A stretch of 35,044 nt of DNA from FEN-987 sp049521055 (GTDB lineage: Archaea; Thermoproteota; Bathyarchaeia; 40CM-2-53-6): contig JBEKPE010000011.1 in the NCBI GenBank assembly GCA_049521055.1, forward strand, positions 1 through 35,044, read 5' to 3'. Shown here piece after piece: positions 15,931 to 24,005 of the stretch. Positions within the stretch are counted from its first letter, which is position 1, and each line of letters opens with the position of its first letter. The position numbers and the translations under genes are program-made. Below the pieces are notes generated by a model that saw nothing but the letters and a program-made list of their open reading frames with translations, was not told the origin of the DNA and did no database searches.

Positions 15931-16488
15931 TTGTCAACAGGCCCAATTTCTGAGGTCAGAAAGGTACTCAAAGCCAACCCGGTCGCAAGAGTCGTAGTAC
16001 TTATCGTGATACTGTTTGGCGTAACCATGGGGTCGGTAGGAGCAATGCGGGTTGCGCTTCACACCGACTCTCCATTAATGGTCGTCTCTTCTGGCAGCAT
16101 GATCCCCACACTCAATGTCGGTGACATCATCATCGTGAGGGGTACGGACCCCAGCACCGTAACTGTCGGAACAATCATCATCTTCCACAGCCCGTATGAT
16201 TACTCCACCGCGATCGTACACAGAGTCATCGTCATCGACAACGAAGGCGGGCAGATATTCTTTCAGACCAAGGGCGATAACAACGGCGTTGCCGACGGAT
16301 GGAAGGTTCCCGGCGCGAACCTGATAGGGATCTACGTTACGAAGATACCCTACATTGGCCTGCTTAGCCTGGAACTACGAGGCCCTCTAGGTTGGATACT
16401 GATCGTGTTACTAGTCTTTTTGATCATAGCAATGGAATACGATGAGTCTAAGAAATCGCAATCACGAAAGCGTTCGCCACAGAAATGA
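15931..16488 (+). CDS. Signal peptidase I, archaeal (S26B) type
   Basis: A 185-residue membrane protease that removes signal peptides from Sec-exported proteins at the outer face of the membrane. TM1 is at about 20-42; the nucleophile Ser56 lies in VVSSGSMIPTL (box with SGSMxP), His97 in STAIVHRVI takes the place of the bacterial lysine, and Asp116 and Asp122 in TKGDNNGVADGW give the archaeal Ser/His/Asp arrangement. A second membrane helix at about 153-169 is followed by a lysine-rich tail. The start is TTG 15931. It fits the cell-surface theme: at least six exported proteins are encoded in this window and need such an enzyme. Confidence 0.92.
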   Translation: MSTGPISEVRKVLKANPVARVVVLIVILFGVTMGSVGAMRVALHTDSPLMVVSSGSMIPTLNVGDIIIVRGTDPSTVTVGTIIIFHSPYDYSTAIVHRVIVIDNEGGQIFFQTKGDNNGVADGWKVPGANLIGIYVTKIPYIGLLSLELRGPLGWILIVLLVFLIIAMEYDESKKSQSRKRSPQK

Positions 16489-16508
16489 GCAACTCAATAG
16501 GTATGGAA

Positions 16509-16772
16509 CTAGTCGCCGGTGGTCATCAGTTCGCCGACAATGGCCGTGTGAGTTCGTAAGACGCCTTCGATCGTCTGTATCTCGGACCTGACGGTTCCAG
16601 TAAGGTTGTTGATGTCTGGCCCTTCGACGAATGCGATGATATCAAACATGCCCGTCACAGGATGGGCCGTCTTTACACCCTCGACTTTAGAAATTTTCTC
16701 AGTGATAGCCCTCGACTTTCCTGGTGCAATCTTGATAAGAACATAAGCTCCAATCTTCAGCTTCTCAGACAT
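16509..16772 (-). CDS. Stand-alone RAM (Lrp/AsnC ligand-binding) domain protein
   Basis: An 87-residue protein consisting only of the RAM domain of Lrp/AsnC regulators: IGAYVLIKIAPGKSRAITEK, VEGVKTAHPVTGMFDIIAFV and IQTIEGVLRTHTAIVGEL show the beta-alpha-beta-beta-alpha-beta order with the Gly-Phe/Asp turn. The DNA-binding helix-turn-helix is absent. Such small proteins bind amino acids and may form mixed oligomers with full Lrp regulators. ATG 16772 is preferred; a GTG at 16781 would add three residues. It converges with the signal peptidase gene (20 bp between stops) and lies about 120 bp downstream of TBP on the same strand. Confidence 0.85.
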   Translation of the reverse strand: MSEKLKIGAYVLIKIAPGKSRAITEKISKVEGVKTAHPVTGMFDIIAFVEGPDINNLTGTVRSEIQTIEGVLRTHTAIVGELMTTGD

Positions 16773-16893
16773 CACAACCACGAAGACACCAATGCCGCCC
16801 TTGCTATTCTTAGTTGCGCCTAACGGCCAGTTGCCCTGAACTGATCGGTACCTTTGCTCGGCGATCGATGATGGACTGCGGTTGATTGTTGGT

Positions 16894-17475
16894 TTAGGGT
16901 GGTGGTTCGTAGCTTATGAGGACTTTCTCTTCCAGGGTTCCTTGCAGTTTCGCTACAGCCCTGTGTACTTCAGTTTCTTTCTTGGCGCCGGTGCAAACTA
17001 ATTTTCCGCTAGCGAATAATAGAATGACTACTTTCGGGTCGTCCATTCGGTAGATCAAACCGGGAAACTGTTCAGGTTCGTACATGGTGCGCTTGAGCGA
17101 ATAGGTTGACTTCTCGAGATCAATTGCACCCCCAAGCCCAGCTGAGGCAACAATGTTCTGAATCATAATCTCAGGCTTCCCTAAGATCACGATCCCGTTT
17201 CTCTTCAACTCGTCAACAACCTTCATTACCGCCTTCCTAGCCTGTCGCTCCGACTTGGCTCCGGTGCACACCATCTTTCCAGAACTGAAGATGAGCGTTG
17301 CAGTCTTGGGTTTCTTTAGCCGGTAGACTAGGCCTGGGAATTGCTCGGGACGATATTCAACACCCGGGAATACTCGAACGATGGAGTTTAGGTCAATGTT
17401 CTGATGGAGAGTAGCAGAGGCGACAACGTTTTCGATGTTGATGAAAGCTTTCTTGACTATTGGCAGATTCTCCAC
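16894..17475 (-). CDS. tbp: TATA-box binding protein (TBP)
   Basis: The archaeal general factor that binds the TATA box and recruits TFB and RNA polymerase. Two direct repeats form the saddle: INIENVVASATLHQNIDLNS with FPGVEYRPEQFPGLVYRLKK and TATLIFSSGKMVCTGAKSER, then IMIQNIVASAGLGGAIDLEK with YEPEQFPGLIYRMDD and VVILLFASGKLVCTGAKKET. From GTG 17475 the product is 193 residues, the normal size. The frame stays open upstream to an ATG at 17694 (266 residues), with another ATG at 17517. The extra 73 residues look unlike TBP, and the region contains two TATA-like boxes and a strong hairpin, so I treat it as upstream control DNA. An N-terminal extension cannot be excluded without protein data. 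Confidence 0.93.
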   Translation of the reverse strand: MENLPIVKKAFINIENVVASATLHQNIDLNSIVRVFPGVEYRPEQFPGLVYRLKKPKTATLIFSSGKMVCTGAKSERQARKAVMKVVDELKRNGIVILGKPEIMIQNIVASAGLGGAIDLEKSTYSLKRTMYEPEQFPGLIYRMDDPKVVILLFASGKLVCTGAKKETEVHRAVAKLQGTLEEKVLISYEPPP

Positions 17476-17486
17476 CTTATATAAAG
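17475..17486 (-). promoter_or_regulatory. Second TATA-like box over the TBP start
   Basis: CTTTATATAAGG on the minus strand, a near-perfect TATA element overlapping the proposed GTG start. Used as a promoter it would initiate inside the TBP core, so it is more likely a site where TBP itself could bind and block. Confidence 0.35.
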
Positions 17487-17513
17487 CGGGCTTGGAAAAT
17501 TGGTAAACCACCT

Positions 17514-17536
17514 CCATATATAAGCCCTTTTTAAGC
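17514..17536 (-). promoter_or_regulatory. Probable TBP promoter with two A/T boxes
   Basis: On the minus strand GCTTAAAAAGGG (17525-17536) and GCTTATATATGG (17514-17525) lie next to each other. Initiation about 26 nt after the second box falls near 17494 and leaves a leader of about 19 nt before GTG 17475. Confidence 0.45.
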
Positions 17537-17640
17537 GCCCCCTCGCGGTTCTGTTGCAAGAACGGGGCTTCAACTGAGTGTTGCATCTGCGGCGCATGGG
17601 CAATTTCCTCCTGATTTCTCAGAACAACTGACCTTTGGAC

Positions 17641-17673
17641 GGTGGTGCTATCGCTTAGCGATAGCTTGACACC
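17641..17673 (-). other. Strong stem-loop upstream of TBP
   Basis: GCTATCGC-TTA-GCGATAGC is a perfect 8-bp stem with a 3-nt loop (17647-17665), flanked by GGTG (17641-17644) and CACC (17670-17673), which can extend it across a small internal loop. It lies about 110 bp upstream of the TBP promoter boxes. It may be an operator, an RNA structure or a recombination relic. Confidence 0.45.
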
Positions 17674-17729
17674 AAGAAACTGCAATCGCGCCAAGCGCTG
17701 GTGCTAGAAGAGTTTGAACCAACATAGGG

Positions 17730-17748
17730 TAACGTCAAGTTAACGTCA
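17730..17748. repeat. Tandem TAACGTCA direct repeat
   Basis: TAACGTCA occurs at 17730-17737 and 17741-17748, 11 bp apart (one helical turn), upstream of the TBP region. Spacing of this kind suits two regulator subunits on one face of the helix. Confidence 0.35.
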
Positions 17749-17873
17749 CTTAACCAATTTTGAATTCAGCAGAATACTCGCCCATATGACGACTATTAGA
17801 ATGCTCGCTTAGAAAGCAATCCAAACAGCGGTGATTACCGCCGAGTCAAAGCCAACTACGCATGCGTCCGCAT

Positions 17874-19178
17874 CTAACCCGGGACTAGGATTGTAACGGA
17901 GACTGTTTGAATTAGGTGACCACTGACAGCAGTAATCTCTATCACATAACTCCCTGGCTGCGCGGGCGCGGCGATATTCAATTCAACGTTCCATGAAACC
18001 GACGGTGTATCGAGTGCATATGTGGACGGCATATTCGAAACAGTCAAGCCGGGAGGGAGTTTTGAAGTGGTGAATTGAACGCTACCTCTCCAACTCCTAA
18101 GGCTTGTGAGGCTTAACCTGAAATCCGTCGATCCGGCGAAATCGCCCGGATGTAGGAAAACCGTCGCGGGCGCAACGCGCAAGGTAAAGCCGGGGCTTTG
18201 CAGCTGGATGTAGTTGGCGACCACGGTTTCCGAAGAGGAGGGAACTGTGTAAATGAAAGAACTAGAGGTAACGAACCAAATGCTCTGAGCAGACCAATTC
18301 TGGAAATCAAACTCACATGAGTAGTTCACGCTTCCATCAGACTTGAGACATGGGGCGGACTGCGGAGCGTAAAGGACATGGGTCGTTCCGCTCGTCCAGG
18401 TGAATGTATGAGGAGTGGTGAGCGAAGTTCCATCCACCGATATTATTCCCTCACTAGCCGGATCCGATGTGATCGTGATCTGCACCGTTTTGGACTGGGT
18501 TGTCGTATTGGACGCTGTACTTGGAGAGGTCGTCACGGTCGTTTCGTTCGTCATAGGCGCGAAGGTCGCGGTCTCAGTGATCGGCCCATCCATAGTGATC
18601 GAAGCCGAGGCCGACGTGCCATTAAACGAACCTAGACCCGCACCAGCCCACGACACGAAAGAGGACCCATTCCACGAAATGAAAATGAAACCGCTGTTTG
18701 GCGTCGCAAGTATCGGTATTTTGGCGTAGGCATTTTGCCAACCTGTAGCCGGAGTAGCTGTGCCTCCAGCCGTGGATTTGATGGTTAGGAGATACTGCTG
18801 CTGGTAAACGGCCATATAGGTCCACGACGAATTGGGAACGGTGATCGTGTGGGTCTGTTGGCCCCCGTCGGACCACGCCTCAAACACGAAGCGGCAGGAT
18901 GGGCCGCAGCTCAGCGAGCTCACCGCAGACACGTTGTGAGTTGAACCGATCTGCCAACTGAACACCGTTGGCGTTACGACCAGATTTCCGTCAACCGTAA
19001 CCAGTTCCGCACCCTGCGGAAACGAGTCCAGCGCTATGGTAACACTCGGGGCGGTGCCGGTAGTGAGCATCGTTGTTGCTGAGGTAACCGAAGTTGTTGC
19101 GCTTGCGGCTGTAGTGGAGACGGCAACGATTAGGAAGAGCAGTACTAACGCGGCGCCATGTTGCCAAGCAGTGTACAT
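17874..19178 (-). CDS. Secreted Ig/InlB-repeat surface protein
   Basis: A 434-residue exported protein. A signal peptide covers residues 1-26 (ALVLLFLIVAVSTTAASA), followed by a Thr/Ser-rich segment. Modules include a first beta unit with a Cys pair (SLSCGPSCRFVFEAWSDGG), an InlB-like unit ending MDGPITETATF, a Thr/Ser-rich linker (about 212-232), a second unit with SVNYSCEFDFQNWSAQS, and a C-terminal Ig-like unit (about 330-434) ending ITAVSGHLIQTVSVTILVPG. Many NxS/T sequons suggest N-glycosylation. There is no C-terminal anchor. Its modules match those of the truncated protein at 1-1472, so the two belong to one surface family. Binding target unknown. Confidence 0.8.
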   Translation of the reverse strand: MYTAWQHGAALVLLFLIVAVSTTAASATTSVTSATTMLTTGTAPSVTIALDSFPQGAELVTVDGNLVVTPTVFSWQIGSTHNVSAVSSLSCGPSCRFVFEAWSDGGQQTHTITVPNSSWTYMAVYQQQYLLTIKSTAGGTATPATGWQNAYAKIPILATPNSGFIFISWNGSSFVSWAGAGLGSFNGTSASASITMDGPITETATFAPMTNETTVTTSPSTASNTTTQSKTVQITITSDPASEGIISVDGTSLTTPHTFTWTSGTTHVLYAPQSAPCLKSDGSVNYSCEFDFQNWSAQSIWFVTSSSFIYTVPSSSETVVANYIQLQSPGFTLRVAPATVFLHPGDFAGSTDFRLSLTSLRSWRGSVQFTTSKLPPGLTVSNMPSTYALDTPSVSWNVELNIAAPAQPGSYVIEITAVSGHLIQTVSVTILVPG

Positions 19179-19427
19179 GCTCTACCTTCCAGCCACTCAA
19201 AGGTAAGTCAATGCATACATAATTCCATCGCTCACCGAGCCAGCTTCATGCCACGATCCGCTAGGCAAATTCTAGAAGATTCACGACCAAAAATACTCAT
19301 CGAACATATAATGGCCTAAACCATATCAGAATACCCTCTAAAGCTTTCGATCGTTTTGCGAACGGCACAACAGACAATGTCGGTTAGTGGTCTGGTTTCT
19401 GACTGTTACTATAGGTTGCTTTCGATT

Positions 19428-20123
19428 CTAAATGGACATGAGCGCTATCCCATCTTCCACCCAACCGACTTCCGAATTAGTAGTCGCTGGGAAATTCGTG
19501 ATTGAAGTGACATTAGATATAGAATATTGAGCGTGCGTAACGCCTATGCCAGAATTATCTTCGCTAGGAGCAAAACCCGTTCCGGTAGTGACGTTTCCTC
19601 CGAAACTATTCGTTGCTATGATTCCAAGCAGAAAGGCTCCAGCTTGAAAGGTGACTGGCAACGAGGTTGAGATGGATGTGCCCAGGCCAGAGCCAGTGGC
19701 TGTCGTCACCCCCGTAGTTCTCACGCCCGAGACTTCGTAGATGTAAACGCTCTCCGCTGGTGCGGCGGCGCTAAAGGTCGCTGTGACTATATCAGGCCCG
19801 CTCGAGGTGAGGTTGGCGTAGAAAATATAGACTGTCGGCGGTGGTACGTTGGTTGACTTTACAGCCTGCGTAAACGATGAACTCAATGAGTCCCTGAGAG
19901 AACTTAGCGTGAAGGAAGCATCAGCGATAACGACACCTACTACTATCACATCTCCACCGGCAACATTGCTTGCGAATGATACGGAGAGTGTGCTTGAGCA
20001 GTTGGAACACTCAACATTATTCTGCTGCACGAGAGCCGACGCGGCGTGAACAGGCAAAAGTCCAACGATCAGAAGCGTCGCTATGACGACAGTCAGCATG
20101 AAAGGAATCCGTTTCCTAAGCAT
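19428..20123 (-). CDS. Secreted beta-sandwich protein
   Basis: A 231-residue exported protein. The signal peptide is RKRIPFMLTVVIATLLIVGL with cleavage near HAASA (about 28-30). The mature part opens with a Cys pair (VECSNCSSTLSVSF) and reads as a single jelly-roll-like domain: GGDVIVVGVVIADASFTLSS, VYIFYANLTSSGPDIVTATF, SVYIYEVSG and a C-terminal WVEDGIALMSI. Similar secreted domains with a 'DSLSSSFTQAV' element and a sugar-free strand pattern occur in surface proteins of soil bacteria and archaea, but I cannot name the family. Several NxT/S sequons are present. There is no anchor. It is followed by the InlB-like protein 249 bp downstream on the same strand. Confidence 0.7.
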   Translation of the reverse strand: MLRKRIPFMLTVVIATLLIVGLLPVHAASALVQQNNVECSNCSSTLSVSFASNVAGGDVIVVGVVIADASFTLSSLRDSLSSSFTQAVKSTNVPPPTVYIFYANLTSSGPDIVTATFSAAAPAESVYIYEVSGVRTTGVTTATGSGLGTSISTSLPVTFQAGAFLLGIIATNSFGGNVTTGTGFAPSEDNSGIGVTHAQYSISNVTSITNFPATTNSEVGWVEDGIALMSI

Positions 20124-20365
20124 GAGGTACGCTTCTCGAATTGAAGAGGGCGTTGCGAACGCAAATTACTTTCTTGCTTCACGAGAATAAATCTCGTCTC
20201 CCTCTCACACGTCAATAGAACATTGCCACAACAAAAATCTCGCTTCCTGCGATCGATTAAATCAATGACTCGAGCTTATGGGCCATGTCCGTGATCATGA
20301 CTAAATAACAGGTAGCCCGGCAAATAGGAACGATCTGACGTTTGAGAGGGCGGTTAAGACAATTC

Positions 20366-20920
20366 TCAGTTCTTAGGTCGATTGCTCTTCGCGTACTTGA
20401 CCGTGGCTAGTGTGGCTAAGAGTGCGCCTAGTAGTGGGATGGCCAGGCTGGGATATTCTGGTACCGGTGCGGGCCAGTTCACTGTTGCAATCGCGTAACC
20501 CGGGCTGCCTCCACTATTATCGTAGACGACAACAGTGACAGTGTATGATTGTTGGAATGGTGGCTGGTATGAATGGTACTGCACCTCGCTCACCACACTC
20601 TGGCAACAGTAGGGAACCCGAAGCATCGGGGATCCGTCGCCGAATATCCAATCCAACTCAGTTATCGTGAAACCTGATGATGCTTTTGCGTTAATCCCAA
20701 ATGCAAACGCCTGAGGTGAGCTAGTGTCTAGCTGAATGGAATTGAAGCTCACTGTCGGTGGGCCGCCGGTCGTAACCAAATAGTTAGATGTGGTGGTCAT
20801 CGTGAAGGATACGGTAGCTGACCCCTGTGGCGCGTTCATGGCGGAGGCCGCTGACAGGCTAAGCATGCCTAGAACCGCGGCCAGCACCATGCACCCAACG
20901 ACCAAGGAGCGTTTGCGCAA
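20366..20920 (-). CDS. Secreted PKD-like protein with PEYP C-terminal anchor
   Basis: A 184-residue exported protein: signal peptide 1-27 (VVGCMVLAAVLGMLSLSAAS), one PKD-like beta-sandwich domain (about 50-150) marked by LDWIFGDGSPML, the Cys pair CC and SYTVTVVVYDNSGG, then PVPEYPSLAIPLLGALLATL and the polar tail KYAKSNRPKN. The order PEYP, hydrophobic helix, basic tail is a C-terminal sorting pattern like the PEF-CTERM class handled by archaeosortases, though the exact motif differs. No archaeosortase gene lies in this window. PKD modules usually mediate protein or polysaccharide contacts at the surface. Confidence 0.78.
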   Translation of the reverse strand: MRKRSLVVGCMVLAAVLGMLSLSAASAMNAPQGSATVSFTMTTTSNYLVTTGGPPTVSFNSIQLDTSSPQAFAFGINAKASSGFTITELDWIFGDGSPMLRVPYCCQSVVSEVQYHSYQPPFQQSYTVTVVVYDNSGGSPGYAIATVNWPAPVPEYPSLAIPLLGALLATLATVKYAKSNRPKN

Positions 20921-21143
20921 GTGGAATCTGAAGAAGTGCGGGAAACATTGAAGATAAACCTAACCAGGGGCGCACTCAAACACGTGTCATTTTTCCGCCA
21001 TTCTCGAAAGAATAGTTAACAATGCGCTGTTTCGAGTCAACAATCGCCGTTCCGAAGAACCCTTGCTCGAAAGAATTTTACAAGGAAGTTTCAATATTCT
21101 GAACGAGTTCAGAATGGAAGGAGCAGGATGACGAATCCTGCCA

Positions 21144-23756
21144 TTACTTCTTCCGTCGCCTAACTATAGCAAGCGCCGTCATTCCAACAATGACGCCTGC
21201 GATAATAGACGCCCACGGGAACCCAGGTATCGCTGGTAGCACCATTGGAGTTGAGACCGAGATCGTAGTTGAACTGCTCGTAGTCGTAGGAATGCTCGTG
21301 ACTGTCACGGTAGATTCCGCTGCGGATGTTGATGTGGTTGAACTCGTCATGGCTACAGAAGTCGTCGACGAGCTGGACGATGTCGAGCTTTCGCTTGACG
21401 TAGTTGTCGCAGCTGTGGAACTTGAACTCGAGCTTGAGCTCGAACTTGAACTCGTGGTAGTGGCTTGCTGTCCTACAACCGGCGGGTTTTGTGGGTCAAG
21501 GTGAATGATGCCCGATAGGGTTCCGCCCTTCACGGGTCGCCCAACTGCCCAGCCGTCTTGCGGATTAGTCAAGTAAACAGATCGCAACGACATGCCCGGA
21601 GTTGCACTTCCTGCCAATATTGGAGGTACGAGTGGAGTGTACACCCATGAGACGCCGTCCCAGTGGGCAAACACAACGTTTCCGGGCGAGGACTGATCAT
21701 CGCCGACGGCCCAGCCATCACCATTTCCTGAGCCTGTTCCGAAGGTGTCAACAAAGACGGAGGTTAGGTTCGCGGTAAGTATGCCCGTGACCTGCCCAGT
21801 TCCTCCGCTCCAAGTATTTCCACCGTCGGTTGTTTGAACGATTGTTGACGAGGACCCAACAATCCAGCCGTGGGTAGAATCAGAGAAGTAGACGCCATTC
21901 AAATTACTAGAACCGACTTGCGGGATCGCATGTGCTGTCCAAACCGGGACACCGCCAGTTATGGTCAGGACAAGAACGGTGCCGCTGTTTCCGACAGCCC
22001 ATCCGGCAGGTGTACCAGCGGGGGCGCCTTGGTTGTTAATGAAGACACCATTAAGATTGTTCAGTGTTGGCTGTGAAAAGAGAGTCCAGCTACCGGATTG
22101 ATGCCTCCAAATCTCACCGTGTAATCCAACCGCCCAACCGTCCCCTCCAGTTCCTCCGCTCAACATGAATACTGATCGAGGTTCGCAAGGATTACCGGCG
22201 CCGCATCCCGCGATCGGTTGACCATTCCAGCTTTGGACGTTCCACAGCAAGGCTTCTGGACCGGTGTGAGTTCTGTTCCCGCCCATAGCCCATCCTTCAC
22301 CTGAGCTGAGCATGTAGATCGTCCAGATGTCTGGGTTGATTGTCTGGCTGGGTGCGACGTTTGCCCTATGCCATTTGATGCCGTCCCAATGGATCAGTGA
22401 ACAACAGTCGTTACTAGCGTTGAATAGCCCACCCGCCCAAGCATCGCTCGAGCCCAACTCCCAAACGGCATTGAGTTGAGCGCTGTTCAAAATGTTGGTA
22501 CTTCCTCCCCAACACGGCTGAGGTACTGCGGAACCGCATCCTGAATTGCCGGTTTGGAGAATCACTCCGTTAGCGCCTGCTGCCCATCCGTTCCCACTGC
22601 CTGGAAAACTGGCACTGTATAATCCAGTCCCCACATTTCCGTGACCGTCTCCAACCGCAGTTTGCAGAGGAGTTGTGAGCGTTAACCAGCTGTTGCTTCC
22701 ACCCAATGTTGTTGAGTGAAGTATGGTGCCATTAGAGCCTACAATCCATCCTTCGCTTGTACTCACTAATTGAACTGAGTACAGATCTCGTGCTGTACCG
22801 GCAGGGGTCACAGGGCCGGCCCAGATACCTGTAGAGAAATGCCAAACTTGTCCGCCGCGACCAACAGCCCATGCATCGATCGGGTTCGTTTGATCAACAA
22901 AGACTCCAAGTAGACTGTTTGCTGCTCCGCCAATTGAGGTGGCAGTCCAAGTGTTTCCTCCGCTGAATAGTCTGGCTACGACTCCGCCCTCACCGACTGC
23001 GAATCCTTCTAGGTTCCCAGCACCGTCTTGGAACATGTAGACGCTGTTGTAACGGGTAGTAAGAGCGCCAACCACCTTTTGCTCTATCCAACCACCGCTA
23101 GTCTTTGGATCCCCACTGAAAGCCCAGATTGAGCCATTATTTGTGGCATTCGTGCCGACTGCATACGTCAACCCTGAGACGAAGGCTGCTCCGCTTGGGC
23201 ATCCTGTGGAGTATGCTGGCGAATGACAGATCATGAAGACCGAAGTTAGATTCTTGGCGTCCGACAGCCCCGTATCTTGTGCCGTCAGTGCAGCGCCATC
23301 CCAGTATAGCGCTATGCCTCCCGCTGAGCCAGCTGGGTGAGTTGAAGAATTGGAGTTTCCTACAATCCATCCGTCAGAGCCGTCACCATTTGGACTACAG
23401 AGTCCGACTCCCGGAGCACCCGGGCTGGTGCAGAAGTTTACAGAATTGTAAGTGGCATTATTGATCGGCGAGGAGATGATAGGCCATGAAAACCCGTCAT
23501 AATGCGCGAGAACAGGTTGTTGGGTGTGGCTAACGTTGTCTCCTCCCACAGCCCAACCATCCCCTGCTCCAATCGAGCCTGAGCCTCCGTTGCGAACGTA
23601 TATTCCTCGTAAGGTGCCTGCAGGATCGGCGGTATATTGAGTAGGGTTGATGTCCCGCCATCGGCCGAATGTTATTGCTGCCTGAATTGGAGTTGCGCTG
23701 AGGACCAGAAACATCACTACAACGATCGAAGCGCTCCACAAGAGACGGTTCTTCAT
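21144..23756 (-). CDS. Giant surface protein with 14 GWAVG-type propeller motifs, Ser/Thr stalk and PGFP anchor
   Basis: An 870-residue exported protein with signal peptide at 1-27. From about 45 to 760 it carries about 14 copies of a motif like DGWAVGxxG, followed in the best copies by TTDGGNTW (IVGSSSTIVQTTDGGNTWSG), the sequence of Ycf48/BNR-type beta-propeller blades. Fourteen blades would form two seven-bladed propellers. A Ser/Thr-rich stalk follows (about 765-835, with a run of 11 or more Ser), probably O-glycosylated, then IPGFPWASIIAGVIVGMTAL and RRRKK, a C-terminal anchor. It is a paralogue of the 926-residue protein at 24006. A TATA box and inverted repeat precede it, as does a ribbon-helix-helix gene. 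Possible adhesin or binding protein; ligand unknown. Confidence 0.85.
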   Translation of the reverse strand: MKNRLLWSASIVVVMFLVLSATPIQAAITFGRWRDINPTQYTADPAGTLRGIYVRNGGSGSIGAGDGWAVGGDNVSHTQQPVLAHYDGFSWPIISSPINNATYNSVNFCTSPGAPGVGLCSPNGDGSDGWIVGNSNSSTHPAGSAGGIALYWDGAALTAQDTGLSDAKNLTSVFMICHSPAYSTGCPSGAAFVSGLTYAVGTNATNNGSIWAFSGDPKTSGGWIEQKVVGALTTRYNSVYMFQDGAGNLEGFAVGEGGVVARLFSGGNTWTATSIGGAANSLLGVFVDQTNPIDAWAVGRGGQVWHFSTGIWAGPVTPAGTARDLYSVQLVSTSEGWIVGSNGTILHSTTLGGSNSWLTLTTPLQTAVGDGHGNVGTGLYSASFPGSGNGWAAGANGVILQTGNSGCGSAVPQPCWGGSTNILNSAQLNAVWELGSSDAWAGGLFNASNDCCSLIHWDGIKWHRANVAPSQTINPDIWTIYMLSSGEGWAMGGNRTHTGPEALLWNVQSWNGQPIAGCGAGNPCEPRSVFMLSGGTGGDGWAVGLHGEIWRHQSGSWTLFSQPTLNNLNGVFINNQGAPAGTPAGWAVGNSGTVLVLTITGGVPVWTAHAIPQVGSSNLNGVYFSDSTHGWIVGSSSTIVQTTDGGNTWSGGTGQVTGILTANLTSVFVDTFGTGSGNGDGWAVGDDQSSPGNVVFAHWDGVSWVYTPLVPPILAGSATPGMSLRSVYLTNPQDGWAVGRPVKGGTLSGIIHLDPQNPPVVGQQATTTSSSSSSSSSSSSTAATTTSSESSTSSSSSTTSVAMTSSTTSTSAAESTVTVTSIPTTTSSSTTISVSTPMVLPAIPGFPWASIIAGVIVGMTALAIVRRRKK
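21416..21455. repeat. Low-complexity hexamer tract encoding the Ser stalk
   Basis: GAACTTGAACTCGAGCTTGA and close variants recur for about 36 bp, encoding poly-Ser on the minus strand with alternating codons. Such tracts can change length by slippage and so vary the stalk. Confidence 0.55.
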
Positions 23757-23790
23757 GCGTAATCGCTAACTCCTATTCCTTTCCGGTTCC

Positions 23791-23816
23791 CATATAAGTG
23801 TTGTTTTGTGCAACAC
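23791..23816 (-). promoter_or_regulatory. TATA box and adjoining inverted repeat of the 870-aa surface gene
   Basis: Minus-strand CTTATATG (23791-23798) is centred about 38 nt before the ATG at 23756, with AGGAG between. Directly upstream and touching it is a perfect inverted repeat, GTGTTG-7 nt-CAACAC (23798-23816). A protein bound there would cover the BRE and block or steer TFB; the adjacent ribbon-helix-helix gene is the natural candidate. Confidence 0.5.
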
Positions 23817-23832
23817 AAACACACAATATTGT

Positions 23833-23970
23833 TCATTTCTCCAGCTCCTTAAGGTATCGCCTTACAGCTTCACGAATGACGAATGACCGTGAGGGAACTT
23901 TGTCCTTGTCGATCAAGTCGTCCATCTTATCGAGAAGCTGTATGGGGAGAGTTGCGGTTATGTTTGCCAT
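23833..23970 (-). CDS. Ribbon-helix-helix (CopG/Arc-type) DNA-binding protein, 45 aa
   Basis: A 45-residue protein starting MANITATLPIQLLDKMDDLI, continuing through DKDKVPSRSFVIREAVRRYL and ending KELEK. The short N-terminal strand (ITATLP) and two helices with the turn 'VPSRSFVIREAV' are the ribbon-helix-helix fold, where the strand of a dimer reads the DNA major groove. Full domain length, not a fragment. The stop of the 926-residue surface gene lies 36 bp upstream on the same strand, and the promoter of the 870-residue paralogue is about 17 bp downstream, with an inverted repeat. I infer control of one or both surface genes. Confidence 0.85.
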   Translation of the reverse strand: MANITATLPIQLLDKMDDLIDKDKVPSRSFVIREAVRRYLKELEK

Positions 23971-24005
23971 TCTCGACCTGCGGTTAGACAGGGAGAGCTG
24001 CTCAG

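Noticed and set aside
17476..17694. 73-residue N-terminal extension of TBP
   Set aside because: Unlike TBP sequences and filled with TATA-like boxes and a hairpin; treated as upstream control DNA, although not excluded.
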